64,000 nucleotides of DNA from Flavobacterium fontis (GCF_900129405.1 NZ_FQVQ01000012.1:1-64000), one strand, 5' to 3'; positions 32,340 through 41,513 are shown, counted from the stretch's first letter. Numbers and translations are program-made. Notes: generated by a model not told the origin, from the sequence alone.

Positions 32340-33863
32340 TTATTGCTTCACAAACTTGGTAGTAGCGACTCCTTTTTCTGTTGTCCATTGAATTAAATAT
32401 AACCCAGATGCCAGTTCGCTCACTGGAATGGAGGAAACTGTGGACGCTTGAGGGATAGTTTTTACCAATGTTCCTTGTACATTATAAATCGCTATAGATT
32501 GAAGAAGTATATTTTGATCATTCTGAATGTACAATATGTCTTGAGCCGGATTAGGATAAACCCCAATGATTCCTGCTGTGAGTTCGGTGGTCCCTAAAGC
32601 CACATTGCTTTCCATATAGTCGGGAGTTCCATTGCCATTCGTATCATCGTCAGCGGGATTTCCGTTGCCATTGTAATCTTCTAAATAGGTCAAAACACCA
32701 TCTCCATCATCGTCGTTATCCAAATAATTGGGAACTCCATCGGCATCGGTATCTAATAACGCATTTTGGGCCGCATTGGCATTCATTCGTGGGAAAACGT
32801 ATTCTAGATTAGTAAGAATCATGTCGCCGTCATCATCATTATCAGCGTAATTTGGAATTCCATCGCCATCGGTATCATCATTAGCCAAATTTGTGTCGCC
32901 ATTCAAATCCTCCAATGCAGTAGGCACCGTATCCACATCTACGTCAAGGGCACAATCAATAGCCTGCAACGTTACCGCTTTGATTTGCCCGTTAAAGGCT
33001 GCATAAATCACTTGATTGGATGAAAGCGAGTTGTATACAGTACCACCAATGGGATTAGCCTGAACCGTAGCATCGGTTAATGTTTCATACAAAACAACCG
33101 ACGAGGGATTAGTAGGAGCTAAATCATTGCGTAAGGTTGCCAAAAGATATTCCCCAACTCCATCGTTGTTGGGATCACACACTACATAACTGTAATTGGC
33201 ATAATAACCGGGTCGAGCAAATCGCCATGCCTCTTGCGCAGCAGCCCAAAATCCAGTATTTCGTCCTGGTGGGGTAATCCCATTGGCCCCAGTAGCATCA
33301 ATAAGTCCCGTTACAGTGCGACCAGCATTGGAGTTCGGACAGGCTTGTTTGTCGATGAGAATGACATCGATAAGGTTGGAGGTTTCGTGTAAAACAATTT
33401 GGAATGTGCTTCGACGAGTTGAACATGCAAATAAGGCATTTTGATAATAATACACCACAAATTTTCGATAAGGAGCCGTACCATAGGTTCCATAGCCTAT
33501 AAAACCTCCTGTTGTGTTATACAAATCTTGATATGCCCCTAGGATAGAGTTTTTCACCGGAAAATTAGCTGCCGGTACGTTTTGCGTAAAAGCAAAGGGC
33601 GATCCAAGGTTGGCACTTGAGCTTCGAAAATCAACATACCCATTGGTACTGATAACCAATTGATTGTAAGTTGCCCCGTAGTAATCAAACGAAAAAGGAA
33701 GTGGAATCAATCCCGAACACATGTCATCATTGGTATTGATATTGGTCATAGACGCTTGAAATGGGACATACGGAATTGCATTAACGGTATAATTCCCTTG
33801 AGCCTGACTTTGATTTATGCAAAGGAGCATAAATAATAGAATTAAAATGTACTTTTGTTTCAT
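32340..33863 (-). CDS. Secreted protein with T9SS sorting domain and thrombospondin type 3-like repeats
   Basis: A 507-residue protein exported by the type IX secretion system. It has a signal peptide (MKQKYILILLFMLLCINQSQAQ), a beta-rich N-terminal part (about 25-300) with SFDYYGATYNQLVISTNGYVDF as in nidogen-like cell-surface modules, then calcium-binding aspartate repeats (DTDGDGIPNYADNDDDGD and similar, about 330-420), and a C-terminal type A sorting domain (VYPNPAQDILYI ... GLYLIQW ... TKFVKQ). It should be released or anchored at the cell surface. ATG 33863 follows a perfect -7 box TATATTTG (33882-33889, minus). Its ligand is unknown. Confidence 0.88.
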   Translation of the reverse strand: MKQKYILILLFMLLCINQSQAQGNYTVNAIPYVPFQASMTNINTNDDMCSGLIPLPFSFDYYGATYNQLVISTNGYVDFRSSSANLGSPFAFTQNVPAANFPVKNSILGAYQDLYNTTGGFIGYGTYGTAPYRKFVVYYYQNALFACSTRRSTFQIVLHETSNLIDVILIDKQACPNSNAGRTVTGLIDATGANGITPPGRNTGFWAAAQEAWRFARPGYYANYSYVVCDPNNDGVGEYLLATLRNDLAPTNPSSVVLYETLTDATVQANPIGGTVYNSLSSNQVIYAAFNGQIKAVTLQAIDCALDVDVDTVPTALEDLNGDTNLANDDTDGDGIPNYADNDDDGDMILTNLEYVFPRMNANAAQNALLDTDADGVPNYLDNDDDGDGVLTYLEDYNGNGNPADDDTNGNGTPDYMESNVALGTTELTAGIIGVYPNPAQDILYIQNDQNILLQSIAIYNVQGTLVKTIPQASTVSSIPVSELASGLYLIQWTTEKGVATTKFVKQ

Positions 33864-33924
33864 AGGTTTTGTTTGTTTTTTCAAATATATAAAAAAACCA
33901 TAGTTACTGAAAATTAAATACTTA

Positions 33925-34161
33925 ATGAATCGCAACATCAAACTCATTTGGGATTTTAGGGGACCTGCCGCGGCAAAAACAGCAGAACATCATGAAATTC
34001 ATTTAAAAGAATATATCCAAATAGAAAAGCTACCTCTTGAAATAACCGGCTATGAAATTATTCATGAAATGCATGCCATCGCCTACATGGTGGTACCAGA
34101 ATCGCAAATGATTGCCGTACGGGATGCGTTAAAACCGCACCGGGGAGAGGTGTATGAATGA
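33925..34161 (+). CDS. Small conserved protein of unknown function
   Basis: A 78-residue soluble protein starting MNRNIKLIWDFRGPAA, rich in histidine (HHEIHL, HEMHAIAYM). I recall near-identical small proteins in Bacteroidota genomes but no function. It is divergent from the T9SS-substrate gene and followed by a heptad repeat. No standard promoter is visible before it. Confidence 0.75.
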   Translation: MNRNIKLIWDFRGPAAAKTAEHHEIHLKEYIQIEKLPLEITGYEIIHEMHAIAYMVVPESQMIAVRDALKPHRGEVYE

Positions 34162-34165
34162 AATT

Positions 34166-34207
34166 ATGAATTATGAATTATGAGTTATGAATTATGAATT
34201 ATGAGTT
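34166..34207. repeat. Tandem 7-bp repeat ATGARTT (six units)
   Basis: Six perfect heptads ATGAATT or ATGAGTT in the order A A G A A G at the variable position, giving a 21-bp higher-order period. It lies just after the small conserved gene. Confidence 0.9.
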
Positions 34208-34213
34208 ATGGAA

Positions 34214-34250
34214 TAAAAAAAACCGCCACTCAATGGGTTGAATAGCGGTT
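34214..34250 (-). terminator. Terminator after recQ
   Basis: A 13-bp stem (34221-34233 with 34238-34250, two G-T pairs) with a four-base loop, followed by a T run on the minus strand. Confidence 0.85.
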
Positions 34251-34274
34251 CCAAACTTTAAGCGTAATTTATGC

Positions 34275-36470
34275 CTAATTGGCTACTTCACTGATAAATT
34301 TAATACGCATCAACCGTAGTTCTTCAATATCATAGTCGCCATCAAACTCGCGTAGAGCATCTTCAATACGGTCGGTTTCAGACTCCATAAAATACTCATG
34401 AATCTCCTCTTGTTGGTCTTCATCGAGTATTTCATCAATCCAATACCCAATATTCAACTTGGTTCCTGAATAGACAATTTGCTCCATCTCTTTCAGCAAC
34501 GTATCCATATTCATACCTTTGGCGGAAGCAATATCTTCGAGGGATAATTTTCGGTCGATATTTTGAATGATATAAAGCTTGTTTGAAGAATTAGCTCCAG
34601 TAGATTTCACCACCAAATCATCGGGGCGAATAATCTCGTTGTCTTCAACATAGCGGGCAATCAGCGCGACAAAATCTTTTCCATACTTTTTTGCTTTCCC
34701 TTCCCCTACACCATGTATATTGGTTAGTTCATCAATGGTGATGGGATACTTGAGTGCCATATCTTCCAAAGACGGGTCTTGAAACACCACAAAGGGAGGT
34801 ACTCCCAATTGCTTGGCTACTTTTTTACGCAACTCTTTTAGCATGGCCATTAAGGCTTCATCGGCAGTACCGGTCGCTTTGGAAGCAGCTACAATTGTTT
34901 CATCTTCACTTTCACTGTACTCATGGTCTTCCGACATCAAGAACGAGTGTGGCGTAGCGATAAACGCATGTCCCTTCTCGGATACTTTCAAAATTCCATA
35001 CGTTTCGATATCCTTATGCAATAAACCGTCGACCAATACTTGACGAATCAGTGCCATCCAATAGCGCTCGTCAAATGCTTTTCCACACCCAAAAAAAGGT
35101 TGGGTATCGGTGCGATGCGCCTTAATAATGGCATTGACCCGACCGATAAGGGTAAAGACAATTTCTTTGGATTTATACAGATGTTTGGTGTCGCGAACAA
35201 CTTCCAACAGCATCTTGACTTGTGCTTGGGCTTCAGTTTTCGACTTGGGATTGCGCACATTATCATCCATATCGGCACCCTCTCCCGTTTCGGTATCAAA
35301 TTCTTCCCCAAAATAGTGGAGTAAAAACTTACGCCGCGACATCGATGTCTCTGCATAAGCGACCACTTCTTGCAACAATGCAAATCCTATCTCCTGTTCG
35401 GCCACGGGTTTTCCGGCCATAAACTTTTCGAGTTTTTCTACATCCTTGTACGAATAGTAGGCAATACAATGCCCTTCACCACCATCACGACCGGCACGAC
35501 CGGTTTCTTGGTAATAACTTTCTAAGGATTTTGGGATATCATGATGAATAACAAAACGCACATCGGGTTTGTCAATCCCCATTCCAAAGGCAATCGTTGC
35601 CACCACCACTTCCACATCTTCCATCAAAAACATATCCTGGTGTTTGGCACGGGTTTTTGCATCGAGTCCCGCGTGATACGGCACTGCGCTAATTCCATTT
35701 ACTTGCAATACTTGCGCAATTTCTTCTACTTTTTTGCGACTCAAACAATAGACAATACCCGATTTCCCTTTGTTTTGTTTAATAAAACGAATGATGTCGG
35801 CCTCTACATTTTTAGTTTTGGTGCGTACTTCATAAAACAAATTGGGTCGATTGAACGACGCTTTGTAAACCGTAGCGTCGGTCATGTCTAAGTTTTTGAG
35901 TATATCTTCTTGCACTTTGGGCGTGGCCGTTGCCGTCAAACCAATCACTGGAATATTCCCTAATTGTTTGATAATCGCTCGTAAATTACGGTATTCAGGA
36001 CGGAAATCATGGCCCCACTCCGAAATACAATGCGCTTCATCAATAGCAACAAAAGAAATCGGCACAGATTGTAAAAACTCAACATATTCCTCTTTGGTGA
36101 GGGATTCGGGAGCCACATACAACAACTTGGTTACCCCTGTGGCAATATCCTTTTTCACCTGATTCACTTCCGTTTTATTTAAGGAAGAATTAAGCACATG
36201 CGCCACTCCCTCGGTCGCCGACAAACTGCGAATCGCATCGACTTGATTTTTCATCAAAGCAATTAAGGGAGAGACCACAATAGCAGTACCTTCTTGAATC
36301 AAGGCGGGCAATTGGTAACATAGCGACTTTCCGCCCCCCGTTGGCATAATCACAAAAGTGTTCTGCTTATCAATCACACTTCGAATCACACGCTCTTGCA
36401 ACCCTTTGAATTGGGAAAATCCAAAATACTTCTTTAACGCTGCGTGGATGTCAATTTCGTTGGAATTCAT
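34275..36470 (-). CDS. recQ: ATP-dependent DNA helicase RecQ
   Basis: A 731-residue 3'-5' helicase for recombination and fork repair. The order is helicase domain 1 (MPTGGGKS, residues 42-49, and AIDEAHCISEWGH), domain 2 with IAFGMGIDKPDVRFV and ETGRAGRDGG, the winged-helix RQC domain, and an HRDC domain (about 530-610, FVVFQDPSLEDMA, HGVGEGKAKKYG). A C-terminal extension of about 100 acidic residues follows, longer than in Escherichia coli RecQ. The RQC zinc region of E. coli has four cysteines, but here the equivalent stretch (FLLHYFGEEFD) shows none, so the zinc site seems lost. Confidence 0.94.
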   Translation of the reverse strand: MNSNEIDIHAALKKYFGFSQFKGLQERVIRSVIDKQNTFVIMPTGGGKSLCYQLPALIQEGTAIVVSPLIALMKNQVDAIRSLSATEGVAHVLNSSLNKTEVNQVKKDIATGVTKLLYVAPESLTKEEYVEFLQSVPISFVAIDEAHCISEWGHDFRPEYRNLRAIIKQLGNIPVIGLTATATPKVQEDILKNLDMTDATVYKASFNRPNLFYEVRTKTKNVEADIIRFIKQNKGKSGIVYCLSRKKVEEIAQVLQVNGISAVPYHAGLDAKTRAKHQDMFLMEDVEVVVATIAFGMGIDKPDVRFVIHHDIPKSLESYYQETGRAGRDGGEGHCIAYYSYKDVEKLEKFMAGKPVAEQEIGFALLQEVVAYAETSMSRRKFLLHYFGEEFDTETGEGADMDDNVRNPKSKTEAQAQVKMLLEVVRDTKHLYKSKEIVFTLIGRVNAIIKAHRTDTQPFFGCGKAFDERYWMALIRQVLVDGLLHKDIETYGILKVSEKGHAFIATPHSFLMSEDHEYSESEDETIVAASKATGTADEALMAMLKELRKKVAKQLGVPPFVVFQDPSLEDMALKYPITIDELTNIHGVGEGKAKKYGKDFVALIARYVEDNEIIRPDDLVVKSTGANSSNKLYIIQNIDRKLSLEDIASAKGMNMDTLLKEMEQIVYSGTKLNIGYWIDEILDEDQQEEIHEYFMESETDRIEDALREFDGDYDIEELRLMRIKFISEVAN

Positions 36471-36494
36471 TCTTTAGTTACAGGTATTTTTATC

Positions 36495-36502
36495 TAAATT
36501 TG
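36495..36502 (+). promoter_or_regulatory. -7 box for kdsD-tatC
   Basis: TAAATTTG matches TAnnTTTG exactly. The -33 match is weak (TTTAG near 36473-36477). The leader to the proposed start would be about 48 bases. Confidence 0.5.
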
Positions 36503-36556
36503 CAACCATAAATATACAATAAACTTCTGTACGTACAAATTTTATAACATTTCATT

Positions 36557-37522
36557 TTGATAACGAAAGAAGCCTTAGTCGAGTGTGCACGACGCACCTT
36601 ATTGTCAGAGAGTGTTTCGATTGCCAAACTCGCTGAATTTCTGGATGATTCCTTTGTCGCGGTGGTGGAACTTTTGTTTCAAACCCAAGGACGTTTGGTC
36701 ATCACAGGCATTGGAAAAAGTGCTATTATTGCCCAAAAAATTGTCGCTACCCTCAACTCCACGGGAACCCCTGCCCTTTTTCTCCATGCTTCTGAAGCGA
36801 TTCATGGCGACCTAGGCATGGTGCAACCGGGCGACCCCGTGTTGTGCATTTCCAAAAGTGGAAACAGTCCCGAAATCAAAGTATTGGTCCCTTTACTAAA
36901 ACGGCAAGGCAATGTACTCATTGGTATGACGGGCAACTCAGAATCCTATTTGGGTAAAGCGTCTGATTATGTATTGAATACTTGGGTAGAACGCGAATCT
37001 GACCCCAATAATTTGGCTCCTACCAACAGCACCACGGCTCAATTGGCTATGGGAGATGCGCTTGCGGTTTGTTTGATTGAAATGCGTCAATTTACAGCAG
37101 AAGATTTTGCCTTATACCATCCAGGAGGCGCTTTGGGAAAAAAACTTTTATTGAAAGTAAACGACCTTCTCGATACAGCTCACCGTCCGATGGTGGCCCC
37201 AGATTCAGACATTAAACAAGTGATTGTGTCGATTTCGGAAGGCCGCTTGGGAGTCACCGCTGTGCTGGAGGCCGAACAGGTCATCGGAATTATTACCGAT
37301 GGGGATATTCGGCGCATGTTGAATAAAACAGAAACCATTACGGGCTGGAAAGCACGTGATATCATGACCGTCAATCCTAAGACAATTGCGCCCGACACAC
37401 TAGTGGTGGATGCGTTGAATCGTATGGAACAATATGCGATCACGCAGCTGGTTGTGGTGGAAGGCACACAATATTTGGGTGTAATTCATTTGCATGATAT
37501 TTTAAAAGAAGGCGTCGTCTAA
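36557..37522 (+). CDS. kdsD: Arabinose-5-phosphate isomerase (KpsF/GutQ family)
   Basis: Converts ribulose-5-phosphate to arabinose-5-phosphate, first step of Kdo synthesis for LPS. The 321-residue protein has a SIS domain (about 35-170, with GIGKSAIIAQKI, CISKSGNSPEIK and HPGGALGK) and two CBS domains (about 200-321). The only suitable start is TTG 36557, since no ATG precedes the conserved region; TTG 36602 would cut part of the N-terminal helix. It shares one base with tatC, so the genes are coupled. Confidence 0.93.
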   Translation: MITKEALVECARRTLLSESVSIAKLAEFLDDSFVAVVELLFQTQGRLVITGIGKSAIIAQKIVATLNSTGTPALFLHASEAIHGDLGMVQPGDPVLCISKSGNSPEIKVLVPLLKRQGNVLIGMTGNSESYLGKASDYVLNTWVERESDPNNLAPTNSTTAQLAMGDALAVCLIEMRQFTAEDFALYHPGGALGKKLLLKVNDLLDTAHRPMVAPDSDIKQVIVSISEGRLGVTAVLEAEQVIGIITDGDIRRMLNKTETITGWKARDIMTVNPKTIAPDTLVVDALNRMEQYAITQLVVVEGTQYLGVIHLHDILKEGVV

Positions 37523-38331
37523 TGGCAAAAAAAGCACATAAAGAAATGTCCTTCATGGAGCATTTGGAGGAGTTGCGATGGGTATTGGTTCGTTGCTCGT
37601 TGGCCACAGTCATTATGGCGTTTGCCACATACATGGTCAATGATTTTTTATTCAACACTGTCATTTTCGGACCTACGAAAGCCGAATTTGTCACCTACCG
37701 TTTTTTTTGTGATGCCTCTAAATATTTAGGCATTGCTGAAAATATTTGCATTACTGATTTGGACTTTAAAATCCAAAACACCTCGATGGAGGGACAAATC
37801 AATACCTTTATTTGGATATGTATTACCGCCGGGTTCATCTTGGCCTTTCCGTATATCATTTACCAATTTTGGAATTTCATCAGTCCCGCATTGTACGAAA
37901 AGGAGCGAAAAAGCGCCAAAGCCTTTATCATTGTATCTTCGCTTTTGTTCTTTTTAGGAGTGTTGTTTGGGTATTTTGTGATTATCCCGATGACCATCAA
38001 CTTTGTATCCACATTTCAAATAAGTACTGCAGTGGTGAACGAATTCAATTTGGAATCCTACATCAGTATGATTAAGAGTTCGGTTTTGGTCAGTGGCTTG
38101 TTTTTTGAATTGCCGGTGATCATTTACTTTTTGACCAAATTAGGACTAATTACGGTTGCTTTTTTGCGTAAATACCGTCGGTATGCCATCGTTATTGTAT
38201 TAATTATTGCTGCTATCGTTACCCCCCCCGATGTGGTGAGTCAGGTGACCGTATCGATCCCGATGCTCTTGGTATTTGAAGCCAGTGTAATTATTGCCGC
38301 TGTAGTAGAAAAAAGAAGATTAAAAGCATGA
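37522..38331 (+). CDS. tatC: Twin-arginine translocase subunit TatC
   Basis: A 269-residue inner-membrane protein that recognises twin-arginine signals and exports folded proteins. It starts MAKKAHKEMSFMEHLEELRW, the conserved TatC entry, and has six hydrophobic helices; FPYIIYQFWNFISPALYEKER and the last-helix region ITPPDVVSQ-like block are typical. Loop 1 (about residues 48-88) is longer than in E. coli and contains two cysteines. TatA is not in the window. Confidence 0.95.
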   Translation: MAKKAHKEMSFMEHLEELRWVLVRCSLATVIMAFATYMVNDFLFNTVIFGPTKAEFVTYRFFCDASKYLGIAENICITDLDFKIQNTSMEGQINTFIWICITAGFILAFPYIIYQFWNFISPALYEKERKSAKAFIIVSSLLFFLGVLFGYFVIIPMTINFVSTFQISTAVVNEFNLESYISMIKSSVLVSGLFFELPVIIYFLTKLGLITVAFLRKYRRYAIVIVLIIAAIVTPPDVVSQVTVSIPMLLVFEASVIIAAVVEKRRLKA

Positions 38332-38678
38332 GTAATCTCGTAGAAGAATTCAACAGTTACCGTTCAAAAATGAACGAAAAATTGATGGCCGACAATAATT
38401 TGGTCATCAAACGCATCTTTAATTTAGACACCAACGCTTACGCCGAAGGAGCTTTGGATGTGAAAACCAAAGAACTCTTGGGATTGGTCGCTTCTGCGGT
38501 ATTGCGGTGCGACGATTGCATCAAATACCACTTGGAGACCGCTTACAAGCAAGGTGTTTCAAGAGCCGAAATGATGGAAGCCATGGGAATTGCCACTTTG
38601 GTTGGCGGTACCATTGTGATTCCGCATTTGCGTCGTGCTTACGAATTTTGGGAAGCTTTGGAAACGCAAGAGCCCTAA
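38328..38678 (+). CDS. Carboxymuconolactone decarboxylase family protein
   Basis: A 116-residue small helical protein of the AhpD/CMD fold. The CxxC-H motif CDDCIKYH (residues about 63-70) is the redox signature of AhpD-like members, so a peroxidase-related or disulfide role is more likely than a decarboxylase. It overlaps tatC by four bases (ATGA), making it the third gene of the kdsD-tatC operon. Confidence 0.9.
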   Translation: MSNLVEEFNSYRSKMNEKLMADNNLVIKRIFNLDTNAYAEGALDVKTKELLGLVASAVLRCDDCIKYHLETAYKQGVSRAEMMEAMGIATLVGGTIVIPHLRRAYEFWEALETQEP

Positions 38679-38750
38679 TCATTTAACACTTTATTGGGCG
38701 ATGAACACGATGAAAAAGTAGTACCTTGTCCCCTAAACGTTTGCTAACTT

Positions 38751-39491
38751 ATGAAATTACGCGCTGAACAGCTGATTAAAACCTATAAAAAACGAACGGT
38801 CGTAAAAGGCATTTCGGTGGAGGTAAACCAAGGCGAAATTGTAGGACTATTGGGTCCGAATGGTGCTGGAAAAACAACCTCCTTCTACATGATTGTCGGG
38901 TTGGTCAAACCCAATTCGGGAACGATTTACCTCGACGATTTGAACATTACAGAGTTTCCGATGTACAAACGCGCGCAACACGGCATTGGCTATTTGGCGC
39001 AAGAAGCATCGGTGTTTCGGAAGTTGAGTGTGGAAGACAACATCATGAGTGTTTTGCAATTGACCTCACTTTCGAAAGCGGAACAAGAGGCAAAAATGGA
39101 GAGCTTATTGGATGAATTCAGCTTGCAACATATTCGCACCAACCGTGGAGACTTACTTTCGGGAGGAGAACGGCGTCGTACGGAAATCGCCCGCGCCTTA
39201 GCCACAGACCCGAAGTTCATTCTTTTGGACGAACCTTTTGCGGGAGTTGACCCGGTTGCTGTTGAAGATATTCAGCGTATTGTAGCGCAATTACGCAATA
39301 AAAATATCGGTATCTTAATTACCGACCACAACGTACAAGAAACCTTAGCCATCACAGACAAAACCTACTTAATGTTTGAAGGAGGCATTTTGAAAGCCGG
39401 TGTTCCTGAAGAATTGGCCGCCGATGAAATGGTACGAAAAGTATACTTGGGTCAAAATTTTGAGTTGCGTAAAAAGAAACTCGAATTCTAA
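38751..39491 (+). CDS. lptB: LPS export ABC transporter ATP-binding protein
   Basis: A 246-residue cytoplasmic ATPase that powers the LptFG permease. It has Walker A GPNGAGKTT (35-43), the LSGGERRRTEIARAL signature, Walker B FILLDEPFAGVDP and the switch histidine in LITDHNVQ. The length and FAGVDPVAVEDIQ are typical for LptB rather than other ABC proteins. Its permease partner is likely the gene at 20805. A copy of the structured intergenic element follows its stop. Confidence 0.95.
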   Translation: MKLRAEQLIKTYKKRTVVKGISVEVNQGEIVGLLGPNGAGKTTSFYMIVGLVKPNSGTIYLDDLNITEFPMYKRAQHGIGYLAQEASVFRKLSVEDNIMSVLQLTSLSKAEQEAKMESLLDEFSLQHIRTNRGDLLSGGERRRTEIARALATDPKFILLDEPFAGVDPVAVEDIQRIVAQLRNKNIGILITDHNVQETLAITDKTYLMFEGGILKAGVPEELAADEMVRKVYLGQNFELRKKKLEF

Positions 39492-39517
39492 CCTCCCGCT
39501 GTTGCGGTCCCCTAAGT

Positions 39518-39638
39518 GCGTGAAGGATTGCAGCAAGTACCCACCGGACGTTAGGGAGGTGCGTACTGCGGAAAGCCTGACCCCGAAGCAACGGCACACT
39601 ACTTTGCATTGACGTATATCCTCTGAGGGGGCACGCCC
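39518..39638 (+). repeat. Dispersed structured intergenic element, copy C
   Basis: Opens GCGTGAAGGATTGCAGC, has GCGGAAAGCCTGACCCC in the middle and ends GGGGGCACGCCC. GCGTG (39518-39522) and CACGC (39632-39636) can pair. It lies right after lptB and shares boxes with the blocks at 4030 and 23240. Confidence 0.6.
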
Positions 39639-39651
39639 AAAAATAAATTGT

Positions 39652-39873
39652 ATGGATTCTATACCGAAAGAAACGCATCAATCGTGGATGGATGATCCCA
39701 AAAATTGGCGCTGGGGTGGATTGATTTATCACAATGTGGAAGACCCGCGGTATTTCCTTCCCAAACCGATAGCCTGGATGGGATGGATGGTAAATTTTGC
39801 ACATCCGAAAGCCGTGCTTGCGTTGGTGCTTTTACTCATCGTGTTGTTGCTCCCCGTTTGGTTTTTGGGTTAG
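39652..39873 (+). CDS. DUF5808 small membrane protein
   Basis: A 73-residue protein with the DUF5808 pattern: WMDDPKNWRWG, YHNVEDPRYFLPKPIAWMGWMVNFAHPK. One C-terminal hydrophobic helix (about 52-72) follows. Function unknown. It begins 13 bp after the structured element, and its stop overlaps the stop of the convergent lysozyme-like gene by a few bases. Confidence 0.85.
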   Translation: MDSIPKETHQSWMDDPKNWRWGGLIYHNVEDPRYFLPKPIAWMGWMVNFAHPKAVLALVLLLIVLLLPVWFLG

Positions 39874-40700
39874 GGGTGCACGAGGTAATCGAGCATTTTG
39901 GGGGTGCCGTTGTACAAATTTACATCGACTTTTTCGGGAATTCCTTCGACCCGACCTTTTTCGGAAAACTGCCAAAACAACCAATCGGGCTGCAGGGTCT
40001 CGGCAAAGAAATTATAATTGGCTACCCAAAACGTATAGGCTGCAAATTCTTCTTTTAAAAAATCTTCATAATACCGCTGACCCGAATAAATAATTGGTTT
40101 TCGATGGTAGTGTTTTTCAACGGCATCTAGCCATTTTTGCAACCCAATTTTCAGCCGCTCTATGGACTGATTTTCGGGCAATTGTTCAATATCGAGCACC
40201 GGCGGAAGATCGCCTGGTTGTAGGGCAACGGTCGCGATAAATTTTCGAGCTTGCTCCAATGAGTTTTCATCGGGTCGGTAGTAATGATAAGCCCCACGAA
40301 GGTATTTTTTAGCTCCTTTCCAGTTGGTTTCAAACTGCGCATCTTTTCGGTCACGACCACAGGTTGCACGCACAAATACGAACCGAATCGGGCGTCCTTC
40401 TAGCGAATCGACCACATCCCAATCAATGTTCCCTTGGTATTCAGAAACATCAAGACCCACACAATAATCGGGGTATTTTTGAAGAATTTGAAAAATACGG
40501 GCTTCGGCAACTTTATCTTCTTTAAGGCTGTGTTTGGACTTGAAGCTGAAGTAATACAAAAGCGCCTCGCGATAGTGGAGTACTACCCCTGCGGTAAATA
40601 GAAGAATAAATCCCCAAGTAAGGACTTTCACCCATGAAAAACGAGGGGCGGCAGTAGATTTGCGACGAGCGGGTGATTTTTTGCGCGGTGTGGCAGCCAT
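39870..40700 (-). CDS. GH25-family lysozyme-like protein, membrane anchored
   Basis: A 276-residue protein with a very basic N-terminus, one transmembrane helix (about 22-43) and a glycoside hydrolase family 25 domain (about 80-270) on the far side. Catalytic acidic residues fit Asp84 in GLDVSEYQGNIDWD and the Asp/Glu of PPVLDIEQLPEN. It should cut the peptidoglycan sugar backbone at the membrane face. It lies 1 bp after pssA on the same strand, so both form one unit. Confidence 0.9.
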   Translation of the reverse strand: MAATPRKKSPARRKSTAAPRFSWVKVLTWGFILLFTAGVVLHYREALLYYFSFKSKHSLKEDKVAEARIFQILQKYPDYCVGLDVSEYQGNIDWDVVDSLEGRPIRFVFVRATCGRDRKDAQFETNWKGAKKYLRGAYHYYRPDENSLEQARKFIATVALQPGDLPPVLDIEQLPENQSIERLKIGLQKWLDAVEKHYHRKPIIYSGQRYYEDFLKEEFAAYTFWVANYNFFAETLQPDWLFWQFSEKGRVEGIPEKVDVNLYNGTPKMLDYLVHP

Positions 40701-40701
40701 G

Positions 40702-41430
40702 CTATTTTTTCATTCCTAACGCTGTTCGGGTAAAAAACGTATGCAACACCGATACGATAACATACGAAAGGATGATCAAAGGCACTGCGACGATTTTTAA
40801 TACAAGGAGTAAAAATATGGAGTAGGCTACAAAACCCAATTGCAATTTGTAGGCGCTGAAACTGAATTTTTTAATTTTTAAGGAAAAAAGCGGAAGGGGG
40901 GCATTCATAACCCAAGTACTGAGTAAGGTGATGGCAACCAATACCCATGGCTGTTGCAACACAACGGTCCATGATGCATCGGGAGGGAAATGGGCCACTA
41001 TGGGCAAACTCGTGATAAACAAGGTATTGGCCGGTGTGGGTAAGCCGATAAACGAATCGGATTGACGGGTGTCAATATTAAAATTGGCCAAGCGATAACA
41101 AGCACCCAACGTGATCAAGAATCCGATATAGGGAAAATATCCATGAATAGGCATCGGAAACGCATGGCCACTTAACATACACACCATAACATACCCCGGG
41201 ACAACACCACTGGTTACCATATCGGCTAACGAATCCAGTTGCACCCCCAAGGGTCCGGCTACGCCCAACTTACGTGCAAAAAATCCATCAAAAAAGTCAA
41301 AAAAGATACCGAGACACACCCAAGAAAAGGCAGCTTCAAAATTGAATTCAGCCGCGTGAACTAGCGCAATGCATCCGCAAAGCAAGTTGAGAAGGGTGAG
41401 AAAATTGGGAAGGTGTTTTAGCAACGCCAT
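40702..41430 (-). CDS. pssA: CDP-diacylglycerol--serine O-phosphatidyltransferase
   Basis: Makes phosphatidylserine, the precursor of phosphatidylethanolamine, in the inner membrane. The 242-residue protein has several membrane helices and the CDP-alcohol phosphotransferase motif, read as DFFDGFFARKLGVAGPLGVQLDSLADMVTSG-like sequence near residues 45-75. A perfect promoter lies 19 bases upstream. It is followed by the GH25 gene with 1 bp between. Confidence 0.94.
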   Translation of the reverse strand: MALLKHLPNFLTLLNLLCGCIALVHAAEFNFEAAFSWVCLGIFFDFFDGFFARKLGVAGPLGVQLDSLADMVTSGVVPGYVMVCMLSGHAFPMPIHGYFPYIGFLITLGACYRLANFNIDTRQSDSFIGLPTPANTLFITSLPIVAHFPPDASWTVVLQQPWVLVAITLLSTWVMNAPLPLFSLKIKKFSFSAYKLQLGFVAYSIFLLLVLKIVAVPLIILSYVIVSVLHTFFTRTALGMKK

Positions 41431-41448
41431 GCACTTGAATTTAAATCA

Positions 41449-41478
41449 CAAAGGTAGCACAATAAGTGTATGTACAAA
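41449..41478 (-). promoter_or_regulatory. pssA promoter
   Basis: On the minus strand TTTG (41475-41478), 18 bases, then TACCTTTG (41449-41456). Confidence 0.8.
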
Positions 41479-41513
41479 CACGTTTAAAGACGTAGTTTTC
41501 GACAGTTTACTTG

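Noticed and set aside
34166..34207. Coding sequence extension of the small gene at 33925
   Set aside because: The gene ends at a stop before the repeat, and the repeat has no coding features.
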